Shown piece by piece: positions 1 to 11,459 of a DNA stretch of 64,000 bases; within the stretch, counting starts at the first letter, position 1; each line of letters opens with the position of its first letter. The DNA comes from Microstegium vimineum (lineage: Eukaryota > Streptophyta > Magnoliopsida > Poales > Poaceae): contig CM039128.1 of assembly GCA_022036555.1 (NCBI GenBank), forward strand, positions 21,592,171-21,656,170, in the 5' to 3' direction. The translations under genes and the position numbers were made by a program. The notes beneath the pieces are model-generated. The model was given only the letters and a program-made list of their open reading frames with translations. It was not told the origin of the DNA and made no database searches.

Positions 1-1779
1 GCCAAACTGTAGCACTTATTCTTTATGTTTCGCAGTCTTTGCACAAAGTTTTCTACCGATTGATCATTACGCTGCTTCAATTTGACCAAATCGGTAATCT
101 TCTTCTCATGTACGCTAGCGAAGAAATATTTGTGAAACTGCTTCTCTAGATCGGCCCAAGTGATCACAGAATTTGGAGGCAGTGAAATGAACCATATAAA
201 TGCCGATCCAGATAATGATGATGATAACAATCTCACCTTCAGTTCCTCCCTACTGGCTGCTTTACCACATTAGATAATGAAGCGGTTGATGTGCTCCATT
301 GTTGACACATCATCTTGACCAGAAAACTTTGTGAAATCCGGCACCTTGTATTGATTCGGGAGAGGAATCAAATCATATGCCGGAGGGCACGACGTCCGAT
401 AAGAGTGGTATTAACCTTAGGTTTGATGCCAAACTGTTCTTTCATTACTTCGGCAATCTTATCGGCCCAATATGCATCCTTATCTTGCCGATGCATTGAC
501 TGGATGTTGACTGGTTGAGCAGGTTGATGCACTTCTTCATATCTTTGTGATGAATAAGCCGGAGCAACCGACACTTTTACGGCATCAGTCTGTTGAGTAT
601 TATGCATCGGCTTATTTGCCGATGGGCAATTCTGAACACCCACTGGGATGTACTGTGGCATTATATTCGTCGGCTGATATGCCAATGTCTCATTGTGCGC
701 ATTCACCTGAGGGTGTCACGGCAAAATACTACTTATCGGCTAGGGTATCGATATTTCACTCTACAGACTCGTTGGCGGATGATACTGCAGAGCTCTTGCC
801 ACTTGGTATCCAGGCTGCACAACTTGCTGCTGAATCGGTAATTGACCGATCCAACTTACGTTAGATGTCATCGGCATATGACATGCCGATGGTTGATAAC
901 CAGTTGTCGTTTGCTGCCCTTGTACCCTTGAATGATCGCCTTGTTTTGCGGGTACCACAGCTTGAGCAGCCATTGCCGATACAGGCTGATTAACAGTCAC
1001 CATGCCTTGTTGCATCGGCAAAGAACCTACTGATGGTTGCACATACGCTACTCGGGTATCGCCATCTGAAGATGCCCTGACGGCAACTGCACTATTGGAG
1101 AGGATGTAGCGTAATGCATTACTGGAATCATCGGCTGTGCAGGTGTTGTCGATGCCACGAGAATCTTCCACCCTGCATTGCTATCTTGGACCAGCTTGGA
1201 ATCAGCAGATGGACTTGGAGGCATACCGTATCCCCACCAGTTGGCGGAAGTTGGCTGACTCTGGGTCGCTGATCCAGACATTGTTGACATCACCAGATTT
1301 GTATTCAATTGAGTGATGCTTGTTGGGTCCGATCTTGGCGACGTGATCTCATCGGCAGACCGGTTCATATGTGGTGAAGACATCGTTGGAACCGCCGATG
1401 AGATCATAACAGATGCCGATCCGAGTTGATGATACGCCGGATCAACATAATATGGTGCTTGTCTTTCCTTAAAAGTTTGCTTGATAGCATTGTGTACAGT
1501 ATTCGACAGCACATTGGATTGGCTAATTAACACATGATTTAATGCAGAATTAACCATCTCTTGTAATTTATCAGGATCGGCGTCGAAAGTGACCTGCCAT
1601 GGCAACGACGGATCTTGCTTCTGGACTGCTTTGCCGATTCTGTTTAGGCTGAAGGACTTGAGATATAACTGTTTGTACTCCTTCATAGCCCGCTCCATAG
1701 CCTCCTTCTGATCATCTCTCAAATTTGCTTCGGAGACTTCAATGACACTCTTCGGATTGATCCCAGCAGTATTGTCCAT
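1..1779 (-). pseudogene. Gypsy (Ty3-type) gag, decayed and cut by the window edge
   Basis: The minus strand reads from an ATG at 1779 down to the window edge. Residues beginning MDNTAGINPKSVIEV start a 243-aa block (1779-1048). The reading then moves through two further frames (1171-761 and 706-368) and ends at position 1 with a Retrotrans_gag-like segment (VITWADLEKQFHKYFF, then QSVENFVQRLRNIKNK). At least two frameshifts and one in-frame TAA near 266-268 interrupt it, so it cannot make a full gag. The gag start lies just inside the primer-binding site at 1823-1840, as expected for a Ty3-type element. Protease and RT lie outside the window, so lineage is not resolved. Confidence 0.75.
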
Positions 1780-1822
1780 TAAGCTGGTAATGGGCTAAAC
1801 CGTGGTCAACAGATGTGATATG

Positions 1823-1840
1823 GTCCCACTGGGCGTGCCA
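1823..1840 (-). other. Primer-binding site of the left Gypsy element
   Basis: On the minus strand, seven bases after the LTR terminus, the sequence TGGCACGCCCAGTGGGAC begins with TGG, the complement of a tRNA CCA end. This is where minus-strand DNA synthesis would be primed. The tRNA species is not assigned. Confidence 0.6.
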
Positions 1841-1847
1841 AAAGAGG

Positions 1848-3030
1848 TGTTGACACAAAAAGCATCAGGATCTACGAACACCTCGGGCTTATACCCGAAT
1901 TGGATATCCAAAGGCGTGCCAATCGATTTGACCAGTTAATCGACAAGGACGATTACTAGAACAAGATCTGAACGAGACAACGGCGATGCGCCCGGATGTA
2001 AGGCTCAAACTTGATCAAGGATAACTAGAACAATAGCAGAACGAGACGACAGCGATGCACCCGGACGTCAAAGCTCTGATTGCTCAAAACACAAAACTTG
2101 CAAGGTTGATGGAGATCTAGTAGATGCAACCCATCAAAGCATTGAAAGAACTCGTAGATAATTAAACCTAATGCGGTAAAGGTAAATTATTGGTAAAGTA
2201 GATAAAAAAAGTAATTGATTTTTTTGATATGCTTGGATATATTTTTTCTCACGACCCCTAGGTACATATTTATACTTCGGCAATAGGAGTTGTAGACAGA
2301 CACGACTCGTACCTTTCCTAAACAAAACAAACTCCTATTTTAAAGGAAATAACTGACTCGCGCAGGAGTCGGGCCCAAATAACAATAATATTTTCCTAAA
2401 CAAACACCTCTATTTTTAAGGAAACAAACGACTCGTGCAAGAGTCGGACTCAAACTTCTATAATAATACTAGTATAATATCACCAGTTTCGTTATGTCTT
2501 CTCTCCGATGAAACTTTCCATCGACATATCCTTCCGATCCGCAACATCCTTTTAGCGCCATCGGCAATTGTATGCTCACGTTAGCCATGTCATCCTTCAT
2601 CGGCAACATGTGATAACACCTTCCATCGGCAGACTTCCTTCAATCCGTCACTTTCGTTCAATGTCATCGGCAACTTTCTGCTGACGTCAGCTATTCCGCT
2701 TCTATCGGCAGCTTTCTGTTCCCATCGGCAATCTTCCCTCTTCGGCAACATCTTCTTGCCTCCATCGGCAACATTCTCTCCTGACGCCAGCCATGTCATC
2801 CTGCTTCCGTCGGCATCATCTATCGGCACCATCCCCTCGCTTTCATCAACAGTATCTTCCTGCCTCCATCAGCAACAAATCCCTGTCTTCATCAGCAACA
2901 GGCTTTGGCTCTCATCGGCAATGTTCTGACCGGTAATATCCCGATGCCAATAAGGAACAACAACTAGCCTTTTGCCGATCGGCACAATCCTTGGATCATA
3001 TTGACACGTGCCAAAAAAACTGTGTCAACA
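1848..3030 (-). repeat. 5' LTR of the left Gypsy element
   Basis: On the minus strand the LTR starts TGTTGACACAG at 3030 and ends TTTGTGTCAACA at 1848, giving a perfect nine-base terminal inverted repeat (TGTTGACAC/GTGTCAACA) in a 1183-bp unit. A minus-strand TATAAATA lies at 2274-2267. The U3 part is crowded with ATCGGCA motifs on the plus strand (at least nine between 2560 and 2925). The other LTR lies outside the window, so the target duplication cannot be checked. Confidence 0.8.
2267..2274 (-). promoter_or_regulatory. LTR TATA box (left Gypsy)
   Basis: TATAAATA on the minus strand inside the LTR, about 490 bp upstream of the gag ATG, so placed to drive the element's genomic transcript. 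Confidence 0.55.
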
Positions 3031-3716
3031 AGTGCATATCCACTATTTTCTCTGTATATTTCGACATTCTTGCCTTTGTATTATTCTATGGAATTTAAGA
3101 ATATTAACTATAAGGCTTTAGGAAGAGAAATATGATAATATTAATACATGCAAGGTTCAACTTATTATCCAATATGTTTCTTTTGATTAAAAATTAAAAT
3201 AAATTAATAGCATGCAAACTTGTATTTTTCTTTTGGCTTAAGGCTCCCTCAATTTGACCATTTACTGTAGAAGTAGAACTCTTTGAAGTCTTTGAAGGAT
3301 TATACCTTCCGAGTGTAGATGGTAGTGCTATTCAGAGGACTAGTGATTTTGAGCCAAAACTATATTTGCTCATATCAAGTTTTTGAAGATAGAGTAAGTG
3401 ATTAACAATTTATCGTGTTCTACATTGAGACATTAATATTTACAACTAACTTCTTTTTATTCATTGTTATATGGTTATCTTGTTAACGTACCTTGTTCAT
3501 CGAAATGATATCAAGATGGAGATAATGAATTTCAAAAGGTATATTAATGTTCTATAAGTAGATTATAGTAGATTATAGTAATGAGGCAAAGTAACTTTTC
3601 TTTAGAAAAAAAATATGTATCATCGTAATTGATGAATCTGAGTAATCAGTAATATTTTTTATTTTTTCTACATTATCATTTGATTTTGTAGGTATGAATC
3701 TTTTAGTCTAAGGTGG
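3031..3716. other. Unannotated AT-rich spacer
   Basis: Sequence between the left Gypsy LTR and the Sirevirus 5' LTR. No convincing ORF, terminal repeat or RNA gene was seen. It may be old insertion-site DNA. Confidence 0.5.
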
Positions 3717-4149
3717 TGAAGAATCATGGCCCTAGTTGGTTTCGGTGATTAACGACAATTAGCGATTATTATGGCTAACGTGTGTTTTGCAGAGGCTATG
3801 CGTAGCTTAGTCATAGTGATCAACACGAATGGGCATTAATGGTCATCACTCAGCCCCCAAGATGGATATCGTTTTGGATTTCGAGAAGACATGATGAAGA
3901 CCCTAGAATGATAGGCTAAGTGTCATAAGGTGATGAAGGGCACTTAGAAATAGATAGGGCTTCTCTTTTGATCTTTGACCGTACTATTAAGAGGGGTTGA
4001 GACTAGTAGCTTGACTTAGGAAAGTTTCATAAACTAGGTGTGGCTCACACTTGTCTTCCTTAGCTCTAAGCAAGCCTATGTTGACCGTAAGATAGCCTAG
4101 AACAACTTCCGTATTCATCGCGACGAAAAACGAAGTTGAGAGGCCTGTT

Positions 4150-4590
4150 TTCGGAGCGACGGACGCTCCTGACGGAGGCGTCGGACGTTGTCCGTCGCGT
4201 CGAACAAAGGCGTCGGACGCTGGGTGGTTGAGTCCACAACGTCCGTCGGCCTTCCAGTGGCCATGTGTTTCTGGCTAAGTTTTTCAGGGTCCGACGGACG
4301 CTGTCCGTCGGTCAGGCGTCGGACGCTTAGAGAGCGTCCGTCGACCTTCCAGAGAGGGTGTTTTTCAGCCCAAGCCAGAGTGTAGCGTTGGACGCTGGGA
4401 TGAGCGTCCGTCGCCCCTGTGATGGAGCGTCCGTCGCTGGGACATCGTGTCAGAGATAGCCGTTGGGCAGGGCGTCGGAGCGTCCGTCGCCTAGGCGTCG
4501 GAGCGTCCGTCGCCCAAACTTTATGCAGAACTAGCCGTTGGGGCATGCGACGGAACGTCCGTGCCTAGTCGACGGAGCGTCCGTCGCCAA
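4150..4590 (+). repeat. Palindromic CGTCGGACGCT/AGCGTCCGTCG cluster in the Copia-1 LTR
   Basis: Short inverted motifs around a GTCGGACG/CGTCCGTC core recur many times, with both orientations alternating (for example GGCGTCGGACGCT followed by AGCGTCCGTCG). Dense palindromes upstream of the LTR core promoter are known in Sireviruses and are assumed to be cis-regulatory. The truncated 3' LTR keeps part of the cluster (15917-16155). Confidence 0.8.
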
Positions 4591-4626
4591 CTTAAGTTGC
4601 CAGCCCGAGGCAGTTTTCTGAGGGGT

Positions 4627-4634
4627 TATTTATA
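4627..4634 (+). promoter_or_regulatory. TATA box of the Copia-1 LTR
   Basis: TATTTATA about 40 bp downstream of the last LTR palindrome, followed by a pyrimidine-rich stretch. This is the expected position of the core promoter. Confidence 0.6.
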
Positions 4635-5333
4635 GCTCCTCACACTTCTCTCCCACTAAGCCTTTGCTCATTCTGAGTTGCTGGGTTCATTGAGAAGGTT
4701 GGGAAGAGCGCAAGAGCCCTAGAGTGAGAGAGTGATTCGCGAATCCATCCATCCTCTCCTCTAGTTCATCCAAGAGTTCAAGTGTGCATCCTCTAGTTGT
4801 GAAGCTTGAGTGAGTCAAGCGAAGATCGAAGCTTGTTACTCTTGGTGATCGACATCACCTAGACGGTCCGGTGGTGCCGGGAGGAAGGTGATCGCCAGAG
4901 GATTGTCGGCGGCCCTTCTCCATCGACGTTGTGATCGGTTGTGGGCGATTCACCGAGCCAGAGTGGCGAAGAATCAGCCCGTAGAGAGCACTCATCCCTT
5001 GCGCGGGATTGAGGGGGAGCTATACCTTGCGAGGTGCTCCAACGAGGACTAGGGGGAGTGTCGACTCCTCGATACCTCGGCAAAACATCGCCGTGTCAAG
5101 CATCTCTTTCCCTAGCTCTTTCTTATCGCATTATTTTCCGCACTTGTCTTTCAATTCATACTAGAATTGTGTAGGAAGTTTTCGCTTTCAAATGACTTGC
5201 TACTGCTTTCTAGCTAGGACACACAAGCGGTAGGCACTTGGGGGTTAATTGGCTCTTTATAGGTTTAATTCTTGTTTAGAAATTAAAAAGAGCCCAATTC
5301 ACCCCCCCCTTTGGGCATCTTGATCCTTTCAAT

Positions 5334-5345
5334 TGGTATCAGAGC
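5334..5345 (+). other. Primer-binding site of Copia-1 (initiator tRNA-Met type)
   Basis: TGGTATCAGAGC two bases after the LTR end. This is the standard plant Copia PBS complementary to the 3' end of initiator methionine tRNA. Confidence 0.9.
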
Positions 5346-5384
5346 AAGGTTGACTCTAAATTAGGCTTAACCGCCTAGAGCAAG

Positions 5385-7802
5385 ATGTCCCATGGGGATG
5401 GACCACCTCCCATATTCGATGGAGATGACTTCCCGTATTGGAAAGTTCGTATGGAGGCCTATTTAGAGGCCGTTGACGTGGGCGTGCTCAAAGACGCCAC
5501 TAAGGGAGGCACTCTCTTCGCAGAGGACCTCAACTTTGAAAAGCACAATGCTAAGGCGAAGAACATTCTTTTTCGTGGCATTTGCAAGGATGTCTTCAAC
5601 CGAGTGCGTAATGCCAAAGACGCATTTGAGTTGTCGACCACTATTTGTGCTCTTCACGAAGGCACAAAGTGTGAGCGTGAGGAACGCTATCACATGGTCA
5701 TGGATAAGCTTAATTCTTTTTCTATGCATGGAAATGAAAATGCAAATGAAATGTACTCACGACTTAATATTCTTGTAGAAGAATTGAATGGGCTCGGTCT
5801 CAATCAAATGGCACCGGCCGATGTGGTGCGCAAGATTCTTTGTGTCTTGCCCATTGAGAAGTATGGCCACATCATCACGGTTCTTCACAAAGGAGACCTC
5901 TCCGCCGCTACACCAACACAAATCTTGGGCAAAATCAATGCCCATGAGATGTACATGAAGATTGGTGATGGTGGCTCTCCTTCCTCCTCCAAGAAGAAAG
6001 AAAAAGAGAAGGAGGAAAAGAAGTATTTGGCTCTCAAGGCATCCTCTTCGGAGAAGTGCAAGTTACAATATGTGTATGAGAGTGCAAGTGGTGGAGATGA
6101 TGATAATGACTTAGCTCTTATGGTAAAGAAGACAACAAAGATGTTGAAGAAGCTAAACAAAAATGGAGTCAAGTTTGACTCAAAGAAGAAGAAATTCTTC
6201 ACAACCTCCTCAAGAAAGACTCTCTCCAAGATGGATTGCTACAATTGTGGCAAACTTGGACACTTGGCTCATGCTTGCCCTGAAGAGAAGAAAGACAAAT
6301 ACAAGAACAAGAAATTCAACAACAAGTTCAAGTACAACAAGGGAAACAAATATGAGTCAAGTGATGATGAGAAGAAGGATGACAAGCCATTCAAGAAGAA
6401 TAAGAACTTCAACTTCCACAAGAAGAAGAAGGATGGCAAAACCTACATTGTTGGTGATTGGCTCACCGACATTGAAGACACAAGTGACTCATCCAGAGAT
6501 GAGAGCGAAGATGAGAAGGTGACCTCCTTGGTGATTGGGTCATCTACTCCACCGCCACCTCCTCCATCATCTCCGGGCTCATCCTCTACACACCTATGCC
6601 TCATGGCTAAAGGTGACAAGAAGGTACAAAAAGAGGATGGTGATGATGAGGCTAACTCTAGTGATGATAGTGATGATGAGTTTGAGGCACCCTCCTATGA
6701 TGAGCTAATTATGATTTGCAACAAATATACTAAGCTCATTAGGAAGTATAAAGTTAAAAGTGAATCACTCAAGAAAGCCAACTATAACTTGCATGCTAAA
6801 CTTGATGACTTGTCTAGTGCTAATGATGATTTGAAGCTTGAGAATAAATCTCTCTCATCTAGCACTAGGGAGCTCAAAGCCTCACTCAAGCAACCTAATG
6901 AGAAACATGATAAGCTTGAGAGGTCAACCCAAGAGCTCCATACAAGATACAACTTGCTAAAAGATGACTACAACCAAGTTAGGAATGAACATGGTACACT
7001 TGTGATAGCTAACGAATTGCTTACAAATGATCTTGCTACACATGTTGCTATTAACCCGGTTGTTAAGTGTCATATAGCTACTTCTTGTGAGGACTTGCTT
7101 GATGAAGCTGCTAGTGAGCAAAATGCTAAGTGCAAGGGCAAAAAGGTAGTTGAGGCCGAAAAGTATGATGACTATGTGAATATGAGGCAAGAGAATTCCA
7201 AGCTCAAGGAAGATCTAATCAACCTCAAGGCAAACAAGCCATTCACTATCAAGTCGGCCAAGAAAGATGACAATGATGCAATGAACTTGATCAATTCTCT
7301 CAAAGAGGAAAATGCAAAGCTCAAGGTTGAAAAGATCAAGCTTGCAAGTGGAATGGAGAAGTTCACCAAGGGCCACAATCTCCAAAGTGAGCTCTTAATG
7401 AGTACTATCATGAAGACCAACAAGTCCGGCATTGGGTTTAAGGAGAACCAAATCATGAAGGCCAAGGTCAAGATAGAAGCTAAGAACTACTACAAGAACA
7501 AGGCCATAAGGAACAACTATGACACACCAAAGCCCAAGCCCAAGAAGTGCTTTGGATGTGGTCAAGAGGGCCACTTTGAATTCCAATGCAAGACTCCACC
7601 TCCCAAGACCTTGCCCAAGGACACAAGTCCTTTCGCTCATGATGCACACTTCATCATCAACGAGGATTCCAAGGGTAGGCCCCAAGTTGTGTTTCTCGGT
7701 CCTAAGATGAAGAACAAACCCAAAGTGCTATGGCTTGCTAAGGAGTTGGTGGACAAGGCTATGGGACCTCGCCAAGTGTGGGTTCCCAAACAACAAGCTT
7801 AA
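5385..7802 (+). CDS. gag: Sirevirus Gag polyprotein, intact 805 aa
   Basis: This is the capsid/nucleocapsid protein that would form the cytoplasmic particle. The start MSHGDGPPPIFDGDDFPYWK is the first ATG after the PBS and opens a UBN2/Retrotran_gag-type domain (about residues 10-180). A first CCHC zinc knuckle (CYNCGKLGHLAHAC) sits near residue 285 and a second (CFGCGQEGHFEFQC) near residue 722. Between them are Lys- and Asp/Glu-rich low-complexity stretches and a long predicted coiled coil (about 430-690). Large C-terminal gag extensions are typical of Sireviruses, some of which are reported to bind LC8-like proteins; no such site is claimed here. It ends at TAA 7800-7802, and pol continues in the same frame after a second stop (TAG 7821-7823). 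No internal stop or frameshift was seen. Confidence 0.9.
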   Translation: MSHGDGPPPIFDGDDFPYWKVRMEAYLEAVDVGVLKDATKGGTLFAEDLNFEKHNAKAKNILFRGICKDVFNRVRNAKDAFELSTTICALHEGTKCEREERYHMVMDKLNSFSMHGNENANEMYSRLNILVEELNGLGLNQMAPADVVRKILCVLPIEKYGHIITVLHKGDLSAATPTQILGKINAHEMYMKIGDGGSPSSSKKKEKEKEEKKYLALKASSSEKCKLQYVYESASGGDDDNDLALMVKKTTKMLKKLNKNGVKFDSKKKKFFTTSSRKTLSKMDCYNCGKLGHLAHACPEEKKDKYKNKKFNNKFKYNKGNKYESSDDEKKDDKPFKKNKNFNFHKKKKDGKTYIVGDWLTDIEDTSDSSRDESEDEKVTSLVIGSSTPPPPPPSSPGSSSTHLCLMAKGDKKVQKEDGDDEANSSDDSDDEFEAPSYDELIMICNKYTKLIRKYKVKSESLKKANYNLHAKLDDLSSANDDLKLENKSLSSSTRELKASLKQPNEKHDKLERSTQELHTRYNLLKDDYNQVRNEHGTLVIANELLTNDLATHVAINPVVKCHIATSCEDLLDEAASEQNAKCKGKKVVEAEKYDDYVNMRQENSKLKEDLINLKANKPFTIKSAKKDDNDAMNLINSLKEENAKLKVEKIKLASGMEKFTKGHNLQSELLMSTIMKTNKSGIGFKENQIMKAKVKIEAKNYYKNKAIRNNYDTPKPKPKKCFGCGQEGHFEFQCKTPPPKTLPKDTSPFAHDAHFIINEDSKGRPQVVFLGPKMKNKPKVLWLAKELVDKAMGPRQVWVPKQQA

Positions 7803-7823
7803 CTTCAAGTTTCTTGTGTTTAG

Positions 7824-10800
7824 GTGAACTACAAGACTGGTGGAAGTCATTGGGTGATTGATAGTGGATGCACTCAACATATGACCGGTGACTCCCGGAT
7901 GTTCACCACAATTGAGGAAGATTGTGAAGGGGAAGACAAGATCACCTTTGGGGACAATTCAAAAGGCAAAGTGCAAGACCTAGGAAAAGTGGCAATCTCA
8001 AATGATCAATCAATATCAAATGTCTTGCTAGTACAATCTTTGAGTTTTAACTTGCTATCGGTGGGTCAACTATGTGATCTTGGTTTCCAATGTCTCTTCA
8101 CTCCAAATGAGGTAGTTGTGTCCAAGATTGAAGATTCATCATTGATATTCAAAGGGTTTCGGCACAACAATCTCTACCTAGTGGACTTCACCTCAAATGA
8201 AGCTAGTTTGCAAACATGTCTATTCTCCAAGAGTTCTTTGGGTTGGCTATGGCATAGAAGATTAGCACATGTGGGAATGTCAACCTTGAAGAAGCTTGTC
8301 AAGAAGGAGTTGGTTAGAGGTGTGAAGGATGTTGTGTTTGAGAAGGACAAACTTTGTAGTGCATGTCAAGCCGGCAAGCAAGTGGCAAACACTCATCCAA
8401 CCAAAGCTTTAATGTCAACCTCAAGAGTCCTAGAGCTACTTCACATGGATCTATTCGGACCTACCACCTATGCTAGCCTTGGTGGCAATCTCTTTTGCTT
8501 GGTGGCAGTTGATGACTACTCTAGGTACACTTGGGTGTTCTTTCTTCAAGACAAGGGAGAGACGCAATCAATATTCAAGAAGTTTGCAACTAGAGCCCAA
8601 AATGAGTTTGATGTGAAGATCAAGAAGATAAGAAGTGACAATGGGACCAAATTTGTAAACACCAAGATTGAAGATTATTGTGATGAAGTTGGGATCAAGC
8701 ATGAAGTGTCCACCACCTATACCCCTCAACAAAATGGTGTAGTAGAGAGGAAGAACCGGACACTTATCACTCTTGCAAGATCAATGCTTGATGAATACAA
8801 CACCCCCGAGAAATTTTGGGCCGAAGCAATCAACACCGCATGTTATGCGGCCAACCGGCTATTTGTCCAAAGGCTTCTCAAGAAGACCCCCTATGAGCTT
8901 GTGAATGGGAAGAAACCGGATATATCCTTTTTCCGAGTGTTTGGATGCAAAGTGTATATCTACAAGAAGCGCCAACACTTGGGCAAGTTCCAAAGGAGAT
9001 GTGACATTGGTTTCTTACTTGGTTATTCTCTTAAATCCAAGGCACATAGAGTATTTAACAAAGCCTCCGCCCTAGTTGAAGAAACATATGACTTGGAGGC
9101 TATGAGGAATATGCCCGTTGGTGCAATCAACCCACAAGAGGTGGAAGAAGTTGAAGATGATGCAAATCAAGTACCCTCTCCACCTCATACGCCTCAAGTT
9201 GATGAAGAACAAGTGAGGAAAGCACAAGAAGATACCTTCATCCCTCAAGATCAAGCCGAGGCTCAAGCTAGTGATGTTGATCCACCACAACCTCCTCCCC
9301 AAGTGATTAATAGAAGATCTACACCTATGCTTCAAGCTCATCCACAAGACCTCATTATAGGGAGTCCATCAAGGGGGTAACAACTCGATCTAGACTTGCT
9401 TCTTATGTTGAACATCACTCCTTTGTTTCCTTTGTTGAGCCTTCTAGTGTGGAGGATGCACTTGCAGATCCGGATTGGGTGAATGCCATGCACGAAGAGT
9501 TGAACAACTTCACCCGGAACGAAGTGTGGACACTAGTAGAAAAGCCCAAAGGAGCAAGAATCATTGGCACCAAGTGGGTGTTTAGGAACAAGCAAGATGA
9601 TCAAGGCGTGGTTGTGAGAAACAAGGCAAGATTGGTGGCAAAGGGGTTCTCCCAAGTTGAAGGCTTGGATTTTGGGGAGACCTTTGCACCGGTTGCAAGA
9701 CTAGAAGCCATTTGTATCCTTTTGGCATATGCTTCACATCACAAAATGAAACTCTTTCAAATGGATGTGAAGAGTGCCTTTCTAAATGGTTTCATAAATG
9801 AACTTGTTTTTGTCTCCCAACCTCCCGGGTTTGAAGACCCAAATTGTCCTAATCATGTGTATAGGTTGTCCAAGGCACTCTATGGATTGAAGCAAGCTCC
9901 AAGAGCTTGGTATGAGAGGCTAAGGGACTTCCTACTCAAGAAGGGCTTCAAGATCGGGAAAGTGGATACCACACTATTCACCAAGGTGCTTGATGGAGAG
10001 ATCTTTGTTTTCCATGTATATGTCGATGACATTATATTTGGATCAACAAACCAAGATCATAGCAAGAAATTTGGTGCATTGATGTCCAAAGAGTTCGAGA
10101 TGTCGATGATTGGCGAGCTAACCTTCTTCCTTGGCTTCCAAGTGAAGCAATTGACGGAGGGCACCTTCATATCTCAAGAGAAGTACACTTATGATGTGCT
10201 CAAGAAATTCAAGATGGAAGATTGCAAGCCAATCAAGACCCCAATGCCTAATAATGGGCATCTCGATCTCGATGAGGGAGGTAAACCGATTGACCAAACT
10301 CTCTATCATTCTTTGATCGGTAGTTTACTTTACCTCACCGCATCTAGGCCGGATATCATGTTTAGTGTGTGTATGTGTGCTAGGTTTCAAGCAAGCCCTA
10401 AGGAGTCACATCTTTGTGCGGTCAAAAGAATCCTTAGGTACATAAGGCACACCCCTAGCATGGGTCTTTGGTATCCCAAAGGAGCTCCCTTCCAATTAGT
10501 TGGCTATTCCGATTCGGATTATGCCGGGTGTAAGGTTGATAGGAAGAGTACCTCCGGCGGGTGCCACATGCTAGGAAGATCACTTGTTTCTTGGTCCGCA
10601 AAGAAGCAAAACAGTGTGGCATTGTCAACCGCCGAGGCGGAATACATTGCCATGGGAGCAAGTTGTGCACAAATCTTATACATGACCCAAACACTTCTTG
10701 ATTACAGCGTGTTTTTAAAAGATGTTCCATTTTTGTGTGATAATGAAAGCGCCGTAAAGCTTGCAAACAACCCGGTTCAACACTCTCGCACCAAGCACAT

Positions 10801-10978
10801 AGATATTCGCCATCACTTTCTTAGAGATCATGTGGCTAGGAAAGACATAACACTAGTTGGAGTTAAGAGTGAAGATCAATTGGCGGATATCTTCACTAAA
10901 CCACTCGATGAAGCAACCTTTTGTAGGTTGAGAAGCGAGTTGAATGTGCTTGATCACTCTAACTTCACTAAAAGATGA
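7824..10978 (+). pseudogene. pol: Copia-1 pol: protease, integrase, RT, RNase H; one frameshift
   Basis: The first block (7824-9380) holds the aspartic protease (WVIDSGCTQHMTGD), the HHCC zinc finger (LWHRRLAH...CSACQAGK) and the integrase core with its three acidic residues (HMDLFGP, IRSDNGTKF, NGVVERKN). The second block (9449-10978) holds RVT_2 reverse transcriptase with YVDD (near 10020) and RNase H (GYSDSDYAG, STAEAEYIAM, DNESAVKLA). The blocks are in different frames because a G tract at 9373-9377 has five Gs where the second copy in this window (19667-19672, minus) has six. A 72-nt in-frame segment present in the second copy is absent near 9098. Pol is in the gag frame but separated by stops at 7800 and 7821. 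Apart from these lesions the catalytic motifs are kept. Confidence 0.88.
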
Positions 10979-11459
10979 TCTTGTGTGAACCCATCTTGCA
11001 TCATGTGTAATATAATCATGTTAATTTAGTAACGCACATAGGCTTGGCTAACGCAGTTGAGATAACCGCCCTCAAAGCATGTGAGAAAGCTTAACCGCGG
11101 TTTAAACTTGCAAGCAACCTAGTTTCAATTTCTGTAATGCATAGCATATGCATGTGTGTTGCTTTGTCGTTCCTTTTCAGTTAAGTTTGAGCATCCTCTG
11201 TGTTCGTCCACTTAGGGGGAGCATTCCAAGGTCAAGACACCTCTATACCCCTCTTGTGGCCATATTATGACTCCTTGTTGCTTACATTCGAATATTTTGA
11301 GCTAAAACTTAAATCTAAGCCTATGGCAAACTATTTGAAAATGAGAGTTTGAGAGATGGTTCTCATATCAAGTCCAATCAGGTGTTATTTGGATCTTATT
11401 GGGATTGGAACTTGGTTGGGAGAAAGATGCAAAAACAAAATTTGAAAAATTCTATTTAA
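10979..11459 (+). other. Post-pol noncoding stretch of Copia-1 with a first polypurine-like tract
   Basis: No ORF was recognised. A G-rich tract TTAGGGGGAGCA lies at 11212-11223, resembling the PPT next to the 3' LTR. Repeated PPT-like tracts after pol are a known Sirevirus feature. Confidence 0.55.

Larger units (their letters stand above)
3717..5331 (+). repeat. 5' LTR of Copia-1
   Basis: A 1615-bp LTR starting TGAAGAATC and ending GATCCTTTCA (imperfect inverted ends TGAAgaATC/TGAAaggATC). The PBS follows two bases later. The first 686 bp recur at 15477-16162. It contains a palindromic motif cluster and a TATA box. Confidence 0.9.

Noticed and set aside
4115..4546. 143-aa minus-strand ORF and its partner at 15747-16166
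   Set aside because: Composed of palindromic LTR motifs; it recurs only because the LTR recurs.
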